Assembly (NCBI RefSeq): GCF_001931755.2
Contig: NZ_CP015510.2
Coordinates: forward strand, 682,001 to 746,000
DNA: 64,000 nt
Direction: 5' to 3'
Origin: Wolbachia endosymbiont of Folsomia candida
GTDB lineage: Bacteria; Pseudomonadota; Alphaproteobacteria; Rickettsiales; Anaplasmataceae
The position numbers were made by a program, and so were the translations under genes. Positions within the stretch are counted from its first letter, which is position 1; each line of letters begins with the position of its first letter. Positions 52,964 through 61,300 of this stretch are shown piece by piece. Under the pieces are notes generated by a model. That model was not told the origin of the DNA and ran no database searches. It was given only the letters and a program-made list of their open reading frames with translations.

Positions 52964-54291
52964 GGGAGTGTTAAATAAACTGTGTCAAACCGAAAAATGA
53001 TATATTATAATTAGTATAAAAAACGGAGGTTTAGACATGAGTCAAGCAAACAACTATGTTGGATTAGTGGATTACAAAGAATTGGAAGAAAACATTTTAT
53101 CGTCTATACGAGAAGGTAGGCCACTTACCGGAAGAGATGGAGCATTAACACCATTGATAAAAAAGCTGCTGGAGGCAGGTTTAGAAGGTGAAATGGAAAA
53201 TCATCTATCAAACGACGAAGAAGAGAATAGAAGAAATGGCAAAAGTTCAAAAACTTTACGGACAAGCTCAGGATCATTTGAGCTGCTAACGCCAAGGGAT
53301 CGAGAAGGAAATTTTGAACCACAGATAGTCAAAAAAAGGCAAACAAGCCTAGATCCTGAACTTGAAACGAAGATCTTGAGCATGTTTGCCAGTGGCATGG
53401 GCTATAGAGACATAACGTCACACGTTGAAGAAATGTATGACCATAAGATATCAACTGCTGAAATATCTAACATTACTGACAAGCTGCTTCCAGTAATCAA
53501 CGAGTGGCGTAGTCGTCCTTTGCAGTCGATTTATCCAATAGTTTTCATGGATAGAATGTTCTTTAAAGTCAAGGAAGATGGACGTTGTGTAAGTAAGTGC
53601 ATATTAGGCATAGATCAGAGTGGCAGAAAAGAGGTGTTAGGCTTCTATTTGGCAGAAAGCGAAGGTGCTAATTTCTGGTTGGGAGTATTGAATGACCTCA
53701 AAGAAAGAGGTGTAGAAGATATCCTTATTGCTTGTGTTGATGTGCTAAAAAGCTTTCCTGCAGCTATAAACAGCGTCTTTCCTAACGCAGAAGTGCAGCT
53801 GTGTATAGTGCATCAGATACGCAACTCATTGAAGTATGTGGCTAGCAAAGATGCAAAGAGCTTTTTAGGTGATTTGAAGAAGGTATATCAAGCTTCAAGC
53901 AAGGAAATTGCTGAGAATTATCTGTTGGAATTGGATGAAAAATGGTGTGCAAAGTATCCTATGGTTATAAAGTCTTGGCAGAACAATTGGGAGAATTTAT
54001 CTTGTTACTTTAAGTATTCTGGCCCTGTTAGGAGAGTGATTTACACCACAAATCCCATAGAGGGGTTGCATAGGCAAATCAGGAAATTTACCAAAACCAA
54101 AGGCTCATTTAACAGCATAAATGCCTTGTACAAGTTAGTATATTGTGCTATAAAGAAGGCAGAGGAAAAGTGGACTATGTCTGTACATGATTGGGCATTA
54201 ACCATATCCCAGCTTGACATTTTCTTTCCTGGTAGATTGAAAATTGAGTTGAGCTAAAAATGCGGTTTGACACAGTTTATTTAACACTCCC
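52964..54291. mobile_element. IS256-family insertion sequence, intact
   Basis: A 1328-bp element with perfect 29-bp terminal inverted repeats (52964-52992 and 54263-54291, each starting GGGAGTGTTAAATAAACTGT from the outside). It is flanked by an 8-bp target duplication AGCCATAG (52956-52963 and 54292-54299). One full transposase gene is inside. Perfect ends and target copies suggest a recent insertion, between two effector-type genes. Confidence 0.93.
53037..54257 (+). CDS. IS256-family transposase (mutator type)
   Basis: A 406-aa DDE transposase. Candidate catalytic acids lie in PIVFMDRMFFKV, LIACVDVLKSFPAAI and TTNPIEGLHRQIRKFTK. CIVHQIRNSLKYVASKD is the typical mutator-family block. ACGGAGG precedes the ATG. 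The length is normal for the family, so it is probably functional. Confidence 0.93.
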   Translation: MSQANNYVGLVDYKELEENILSSIREGRPLTGRDGALTPLIKKLLEAGLEGEMENHLSNDEEENRRNGKSSKTLRTSSGSFELLTPRDREGNFEPQIVKKRQTSLDPELETKILSMFASGMGYRDITSHVEEMYDHKISTAEISNITDKLLPVINEWRSRPLQSIYPIVFMDRMFFKVKEDGRCVSKCILGIDQSGRKEVLGFYLAESEGANFWLGVLNDLKERGVEDILIACVDVLKSFPAAINSVFPNAEVQLCIVHQIRNSLKYVASKDAKSFLGDLKKVYQASSKEIAENYLLELDEKWCAKYPMVIKSWQNNWENLSCYFKYSGPVRRVIYTTNPIEGLHRQIRKFTKTKGSFNSINALYKLVYCAIKKAEEKWTMSVHDWALTISQLDIFFPGRLKIELS

Positions 54292-54955
54292 AGCCATAGC
54301 TGCATTTGTGATAAAATTTGCATTATTCAAATATACTAATCTTGAAATTAAGGCAACCAAATTCATTTACAAAGAAACATTCTATTTAGCGCTATCTTAA
54401 ATTCTTTTATTTACTTATTTACTCTTTGTTTTTCTCAAAAATGGGCGAAAAATCCCTATATTGTGGAGAAATAGAGAGCTTTATTAATAGATTATGTAAA
54501 AATATAGGGGCTTTTTAGGGAATAATTGGGGGTAAAAGCACCAAATATCCAAATGCCTAAAGCTGGCTAATATGGCAGATTTAAACCTGTATTGAAACTA
54601 TAACATAGAGCGATTTCTAGATTTTCAATGGTGGACCTTACCGTTCAAATAAAACTTGCTCTCACGTCTGTTATGTAAAATGGCTGAAAGTTGTGATATT
54701 CCTTGGGTTTTTATGATATGCGATATTAAATTTAGTACATACCTATCGGAGAACTGAGAACAAAATTAAAGCAAATTTATAGAAAAGCCGAAATTCAAAA
54801 GTAAATAAAACATTTTTTGTCAGCACTGGATCCGAGTCAAAAACAGCCTAAAAATAAATGCCAAAATATGTATTAAATAACTTGCGTTGCTGATTTTCCT
54901 GATTACTATATAGCCAAGCTTAGCATAGTGGGTTTGATTAATATATGGTATCTCT
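54292..54955. other. intergenic region before the giant gene
   Basis: About 660 bp of AT-rich DNA without a credible ORF on either strand. AATCCCTATATT near 54449 and AATATAGGGGCTTTTT near 54501 could pair across a long loop, perhaps a degraded terminator. GATTAATATATGG shortly before the ATG is weakly promoter-like. Nothing else stands out. Confidence 0.35.
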
Positions 54956-57214
54956 ATGCTAAAAACACAACATCCAACAGATTATTTTAAAAAAAAATGG
55001 GTTAATTCAGAAGTCATTGATCCACTAGAGGCAAAGCAACACATAGAGCGGAAAGATTGGAAACAAAGACCTCGATTTAAACGTTCTGTAGACAATCCAA
55101 GCTTACCAGACAATTTTGAAATAAAATCAGCAATAGGTGGAGGAGATTGTTTTTTCGACTCAGTTGTGCAAGGACTTAAACAATTAAAACCTGAAACAGA
55201 CTTTACTATGAAATCTTTACGAGAAGTTTGTAAGAAGTTTGCACAAGATCAGTTAAATGAAGACCAATCATGGCTTAAAGAGGCTTTAAAAAATGAAAAT
55301 GAACAAATTAATGAGTATATTCCTCGCATTGAATTTACTGCAAGTGATATTGAGCAAAGATCTGGCACAATAAACTTATTAAGACTAACTTCACCAATAT
55401 GGGGTAGAACTGAAATTGAGGGAAGGATAATTTGTAAAGAATATGGTATAAAATTACATATTGTTGAGAAGCATACTGTGCAAGGAGAAGAAATATGGAC
55501 TAGTCAAATTGTAGATGAATCAGGTTCAAGGTCTATAGATGATATAGATTATAATGAAGCCAATACAATACACATAGTAAATAAAGGGCACTTACATTTT
55601 GAACCAATACTCAATAAAGCAGGAGTTAGAGAAACAGTCCAGCAAGAGAATAGGCAATCTCCTCCTGATAACCGCCAGCCTAGATCAGACCGACAACCGG
55701 AATCAGGAGCTTCTGGCCAAGTTAATAATCCGGTAGGACAATCGTCTTTAGCTCGACAGCCTAATTTAGGTAACCAGCCTATTGATTCTATTAATAATAG
55801 AGCTGATTCTTCTCACCAAATACATTCTAGGTCTTCTGATTCCCCAGATTATGATGATGATGCTACACCTGAAGAAGAGTTAATTAACGCTGTAAAAAGT
55901 AGCGATTTAGAAGAAGAAAAGCTGCAGAAGATTAGAGGACTTTTCGCAAAAGAGTTAAAGCCAAATGTTAATTTTCAAGGTCAAAATAATGATACACCTT
56001 TACATATCGCTGTTCGTAAACAAGATCTAGAGGTTATTAGGTTACTTATAGCAAATGGAGCAGATATTCATATTAAAAATGATAGAAGTAGAAGTCCATT
56101 AGATATTGCTACACGCCTAGGGAATCATGTTATTATTGGAATATTACAAGCACATTCTCAACCGATACCGGGACCTTCTAATCAGCAAGCTTCTATTGGG
56201 CAGCCATTAGTCCAGCAAAAAAGAACTAGAACCGATTCTGATGAAAATACACCGGAAGACAGTAATCCGAAAAAGCCAAGAATTTCTGGTCCTGAGGAAG
56301 TTGATAGAGAACCTGAATCAGGGCCTTCAAGTCCAAAAAGATCAAAACTTAGCTCAGTTGGCGCAGGATCTTCTGGTCAGCAAGCAATTCCTGATGATCG
56401 GCCTAGCCAACCTGTAAACATTGATAAACCTCGTTCTCCTACTGGATTACTTACATCTTATCATGGAGTTGTCTATCAGATACAATGGATGATGATAGTT
56501 GCATTGGAGTCAAAAAAGCATAGTGCTATTAGTGGTTTTACATTCAAAACAGAAGTGGAAGATAAGGATGCTGGAAAATTTGATGATGTGGTTTGGCAAT
56601 ATAAAGATGATCAACAAGAAGATAGATATAATTTTTTGCAAGCCAAGCATAAGCTAAATCCAAGTAAAACAATTACTCTTAAGGACTTGCTCAAACCTAA
56701 ACAAAAAGATTCTTCAAAACCTGATAAAACAGATAAACGTCCTTTCGCTCTAGAAAAATACTTCACTTCCTATCGTGATAGAATAAAAACAAATCCAAAA
56801 TATCAAAATAAAAAAAATGAAGAACAAACAGGAAACTTAATTATTGTAACAAATATTGACTTAGATGAGGATTTGAAGAATAGCTTTGAAAAACCAGAAA
56901 ATAAAATTCCTGTTTTAGAAGTTATATCTGATATACAAAGTAAAAAGCCAGAGTATTGGAAAATTAAGGAGAGTAACTCCCCTGATAAAGAGAAAATAGA
57001 GCAGATGCTAGAAGGTACGTATGATTTAATAAAGCTAGCAAGAAGATTAGGAGAATGTGTATTAAATAATCAGCCTATATCCCTATCAACAGACAATTTT
57101 CTAAATCCTTATAGTACAGTGTTAGAACAAAACGTAATTGACACTCAAGCAAATAAATTTCGTAACTCTTTTATAAGCGGTCACAAGTGTACGAACGTTT
57201 GTTATGGAAAGTGA
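54956..57214 (+). CDS. giant modular protein, N-terminal part: OTU protease, ankyrin, PD-(D/E)XK-like nuclease (interrupted)
   Basis: 742 native codons followed by ten codons from the IS4 element (57182-57214). Residues about 55-218 form an OTU-type cysteine protease: GGGDCFFDSVVQGL carries D64 and C65, and GHLHFEPIL gives the His (H214). A Gln/Pro/Ser-rich linker follows, then about two ankyrin repeats (345-400), then a basic linker with KKPR (439-442) and KRSK (461-464), possible nuclear signals. Residues about 500-690 resemble a PD-(D/E)XK nuclease: SYHGVVYQIQ, E533, FDDVVW (D543/D544) and LQAKHK (K564). Large symbiont toxins combine such domains; that comparison is from general knowledge. 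The ribosome-binding site is weak. Confidence 0.8.
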   Translation: MLKTQHPTDYFKKKWVNSEVIDPLEAKQHIERKDWKQRPRFKRSVDNPSLPDNFEIKSAIGGGDCFFDSVVQGLKQLKPETDFTMKSLREVCKKFAQDQLNEDQSWLKEALKNENEQINEYIPRIEFTASDIEQRSGTINLLRLTSPIWGRTEIEGRIICKEYGIKLHIVEKHTVQGEEIWTSQIVDESGSRSIDDIDYNEANTIHIVNKGHLHFEPILNKAGVRETVQQENRQSPPDNRQPRSDRQPESGASGQVNNPVGQSSLARQPNLGNQPIDSINNRADSSHQIHSRSSDSPDYDDDATPEEELINAVKSSDLEEEKLQKIRGLFAKELKPNVNFQGQNNDTPLHIAVRKQDLEVIRLLIANGADIHIKNDRSRSPLDIATRLGNHVIIGILQAHSQPIPGPSNQQASIGQPLVQQKRTRTDSDENTPEDSNPKKPRISGPEEVDREPESGPSSPKRSKLSSVGAGSSGQQAIPDDRPSQPVNIDKPRSPTGLLTSYHGVVYQIQWMMIVALESKKHSAISGFTFKTEVEDKDAGKFDDVVWQYKDDQQEDRYNFLQAKHKLNPSKTITLKDLLKPKQKDSSKPDKTDKRPFALEKYFTSYRDRIKTNPKYQNKKNEEQTGNLIIVTNIDLDEDLKNSFEKPENKIPVLEVISDIQSKKPEYWKIKESNSPDKEKIEQMLEGTYDLIKLARRLGECVLNNQPISLSTDNFLNPYSTVLEQNVIDTQANKFRNSFISGHKCTNVCYGK

Positions 57215-58385
57215 AAAAGGTAATAATCGTAGACTTTTTCTGGGTTTCCACCACAATATTCAATGACAGGTTTTAGGATTTCAAGCCTGAGTTCATTCAT
57301 AAAAGCTCTCCTTGCAAACTTATAACTCTTGATTTCGCTGCGTTTTCTGTATTCTGTTAATAAAACCGAAGCAATAAGAATCATGTATAGTGTGACCAAA
57401 ATTGTGTTTTTGCTATGTCCAAGAAAATGCTTCGTGTTGAGCTCCTGCTTGATAAATTTGAAGAAAACTTCTATTGACCAGCGCCTTTTGTAAAGAGCGC
57501 AGACTTCTTCAGCAGACATTTCATAAATATTAGTCAAAAATGTGAGAACTTCGCCATTCTGTCGATTTTGCGCTTTAATTAGCCTGATTTCAAACGACAA
57601 AAATCTTGAACCTTTTTGCCCCAGCCTGACTACTACATCTTCCATTAGCTCAAGCGTTCCAGTCTGCATGCCTGCAACTTTTCCGTGGATACGCACAATT
57701 TGATAACGAATATTATCGTTGCCACGTGTGATAAAATGTATGCCTTTATCTATAAACTCCTCGAAAGTTGCACGTTTTTGCAGTCCTCGATCAAATATGC
57801 AAATCGACTCTTGACCGTGATTTAAAATCATTTCCCGGAACGATGTGCTGTCAGAGGAGCCCTTGGCTTGAGTATACAAGTTCAGCAACTTTGCAAACCT
57901 GCCGTCAGTGGCAACGGTGCACTTTACCATATTCTTTGCACCACCACGCCATGGTATTGCAGATTGCAGTAATTTGCTCGATAACTGCAGGGTTGTGGAA
58001 TCTATAATTAATAGCTTTTCTTGGTCTTTTTGGTTACAAAAACTTTGTAAAACGAACGAAAAAATTCTTTCGAAGTACTTAATTGGTATCGTTTTTAAGC
58101 GGCTTGCCACCGATGAATGGCGCGTATTCAGGCAAAACATCCGACGATAATTTTCCTCGATAGTCCGCAAGCTCAGCTCGTTTTTCTCCAATATGCTGTA
58201 CAGCAGTAAATTAAATATATTTTCTCCCGTAAGTTTGCCCACTTTGTAATCAACGCCAACCGCTTTGCCTATTTCATCTAACACTGCTTTCGGCAATTTT
58301 GATATTATTTCTTTGTAATAAAACACACTTCACACCCTAATTTTTTTCCTATCTTATCGCTAAATTAGACGTTCGTACAGTTGTG
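57182..58385. mobile_element. IS4-family insertion sequence inside the giant gene
   Basis: A 1204-bp element with 17-bp terminal inverted repeats (57182-57198 CACAAGTGTACGAACGT; 58369-58385, complement CACAACTGTACGAACGT, one mismatch). The 10-bp target duplication TATAAGCGGT lies at 57172-57181 and 58386-58395. Removal of the element plus one target copy joins GGT (Gly742) directly to CGA in frame, so the insertion split an intact gene. Confidence 0.9.
57202..58326 (-). CDS. IS4-family transposase
   Basis: A 374-aa DDE transposase. Motifs are LLIIDSTTLQLSSKLLQSA (first Asp), CIFDRGLQKRATFEEFI (second Asp) and the IS4 signature YKRRWSIEVFFKFIKQEL (Y-2-R-3-E-6-K). The family's usual length and intact frame suggest it can be active. 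It runs opposite to the gene it interrupts. Confidence 0.92.
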   Translation of the reverse strand: MFYYKEIISKLPKAVLDEIGKAVGVDYKVGKLTGENIFNLLLYSILEKNELSLRTIEENYRRMFCLNTRHSSVASRLKTIPIKYFERIFSFVLQSFCNQKDQEKLLIIDSTTLQLSSKLLQSAIPWRGGAKNMVKCTVATDGRFAKLLNLYTQAKGSSDSTSFREMILNHGQESICIFDRGLQKRATFEEFIDKGIHFITRGNDNIRYQIVRIHGKVAGMQTGTLELMEDVVVRLGQKGSRFLSFEIRLIKAQNRQNGEVLTFLTNIYEMSAEEVCALYKRRWSIEVFFKFIKQELNTKHFLGHSKNTILVTLYMILIASVLLTEYRKRSEIKSYKFARRAFMNELRLEILKPVIEYCGGNPEKVYDYYLFHFP

Positions 58386-58395
58386 TATAAGCGGT

Positions 58396-61300
58396 CGAGG
58401 GTTATCCGAGCAGATTAATAATTTACGAGAAGCTTTTTTTCAAGAAGCATTTACAAGTCAAAGAAAATCTTTAAACAGGGATTATAAGATAAACAATCCT
58501 GAAGCTCTTGCTAACGCAATTGTGCTTAAAGTAACAGACAGTCAACCTAATGTTGTTAAAATTGAAAGGAAAGCAAAAGTTATAAAAGAGAACATTGATA
58601 AATTAAGCGGATCTGTACTAGTTCAGAAAAATGGTGACACACAATTTAATCATGAGTTTTGGACTAAGAGTAATGATGAGTTGGGTAATTTACAAGCTTT
58701 TAGAGATGCCTTAAAAAACGAGCTTAAATCAAAAGGATTGATAAATAGTCAGGATTCAGCAGAGCAAGTTGCTAATAAACTTACGAAATATAGATTTAAT
58801 GTTACAGGCAAGAAGAAAGATATACAGGGAGATTTAGTAATATCTGAATCTGATTGTAAAAAGTTAGCTCAAAAAATTGCATCTCAAATATATGAAAGTG
58901 GACATGTCGAAATTATAAGAAGCGAAGATATTACAGAGGATATCGATAAATTAAAGGGATATGTACTGATTGAGAAAGATGATGATATACAATTTAATCC
59001 TAAGTTTTGGGCCGCAAGTGACAATGAGCTGCCAGATGACAATCTAAAAGTTTTTAGAAACACATTAAAAAGTCAGCTAACAGCTGATAAGCTTAAGGAA
59101 TGTAAGTTTAGAATCGCAAATTTTAAAACCCATAAAGAAATATTAGTAGACGAAGATTCATTCTGGAAAGGTATAAAAGATTTTAATCAGTTTGAAGGTT
59201 CTGCTACTGTTACACTACCTAAGGATTTACCAAACCATAGCTTAACCGATATAAAGAACGATATAGAAGGTTTTTTTAATAAGTTAGTATTTGCAGTTAA
59301 TTATTCTAAGGATAGGTTAAGTAAGGTTGTTGAAGATGAATTAGGCAAAGAATTTGGATTAATTGACAACGATTATATAGCACATGCTTTTAGAGTTGAA
59401 ATAGCCAAAGCATTAGACTTAACTGAAGAGAAATTTATCTCAACTGCTGAAGAAGTTTCACAATTTTTTAATGAGGCTAGACAACAAATTAATCGACTGA
59501 TACTTATTGGTCCAACCTTAGAATATATTAAAAAAATTGAAGAATTTAATATTGAGTTTAAATCAGATATAGTTGATGGACTTCTTACTTTTACTGAAGG
59601 ACATGAAAATGAAGAGCATGAAGAATTAAGCGATTTTTTTACTTCTCAAAAACAAATCTTTAACCTCATTACTGAACAAAGTGTATTAACTTCTATTAAA
59701 GTGTATCAAGCAATGAAAGCTATAGATAAATATCAAAAACAGGATAGTTATATTTTCATGCGCTTAAGCTCTATTTTATTAATAAAAGATCATGTATTGA
59801 GTGCTTTTGAAAAAGGTGATTTATTGATAATTGAATGTGACGATAAAAAGAAAGATGTACAAGAATTATATAATTCTCTACAAGGTAAACTTAATGGTAG
59901 TAAAAAAATTATTCTTATCACTCAAGAAGGTGATATTTTAGCTAGTAAATTTAAGACTGGTTTTGATGAAAATTGTATAGAAAAACCTGATAAAAACAAT
60001 GGGCTTATCGATCTTGATCTCACTCCTGAACAACAAGCAGAATTCTTGCAAGACAGAGAAGTTATATTTCAAGGGCAGGAGGTAAGTTTAGGTGATTTAA
60101 TAAACAAAGACTACGAAGAGTTAAAAAAATTAATAAACGGGAAAGTATTATCTAAGCTTATTAACGGTAAGGAAATAGAGATAGGTAAACCACTTCAAGA
60201 TTTAGGTGATGTTAAAGATTATTATATTCCTAGAACATTTAATCGTCAGGTAAAAATTAAACAAGAGTTTTTAAAAGCAAGCATAACTGATTTATTCGCT
60301 ATTAGTAATATAGAACAAGATAAGTTATACAAGTTAGTTAATGAGAAGCAGAAAGAAGAGCAAAAAGAAAAGGTACGTAGGTTTGGAGATAACGATCCAG
60401 ATAAAAGTAACCCTATAAGGTTTATTGTATTAGATAATAGTGAAAATACGCAAGAAAACTTTAAGCAGCTAAAGCAAGATTACTCACAACATAATATTCA
60501 TTGGCTCAAAAAAGAGGATAACGGGTTTATATGGCAACAATCTCAAGGTGATCTATCTGAGCTACGTAAATTTGTAGATGTAAGTGCTAAACCTAAACAA
60601 TACACACCTGAGGAAATTACAGATATACCTGATAAAATAGTAATCATCAGTGCTGAATCTGGTATGGGTAAATCTACTGTATTAACTAAGCTAGCAGAAA
60701 AAATGAAAAAATCTGATCCTTCTTTATGGATTATAAGAATTAACTTAAATGATTATATGCAAAAGCTAGATGAGATAAATTTTAGTAAAGATAAAGTTAT
60801 TAACTTCCCATTGGATATGGCAGATCTAAAAACTCCTCTAGAGAAAGGGTTATGGAAGAGCAGAGTGAATCATCAAGGTAAAATTGCTTTGTTATTTGAT
60901 GGGTTTGATGAAATTACTACACATGAGGAAAAAGTTATTGAACTACTACAAATTTTAAAAGATACAAAAGTGGAGAAGTTATGGGCAACTACTCGTCCAC
61001 ACATGAGAGACAAATTAGAAGATGAATTAGGTATATTAGCATACACTTTAAAGCCACTATCCAGAGAGAATCAAGAAACATTTTTAAAGAAATTTTGGAG
61101 TAAAAACCTAGATCTCGGCAATATTAATGAAACTCGGTTAGAAAAGTATATCGAGAAATCACTTGATCTTCTATCAAGATCTATTGCTGATACAGAAGAA
61201 TTTATTGGTATACCGTTGCAGATAAAAATGTTTGCTCAAGCTTTTAAAAATAATTTTAAAGAATTTCACGATTCTAGTCAAAATGAACCAAACTTACCTG

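Noticed and set aside
54449..54516. Rho-independent terminator
   Set aside because: The two arms (TCCCTATATT and AATATAGGGG) are about 40 nt apart and the T-run is short, so a working terminator is doubtful.
49509..57214. A cifA-cifB pair
   Set aside because: The 1132-aa ankyrin protein has no CifA-like features that I can recognise, the two genes are separated by an IS256 element and 660 bp, and the giant protein's OTU and nuclease parts alone do not make it CifB. A relation to larger CifB-like toxins stays possible.
57768..58150. Two overlapping + strand ORFs of about 80 aa
   Set aside because: They are antisense to the IS4 transposase and have no supporting signals.
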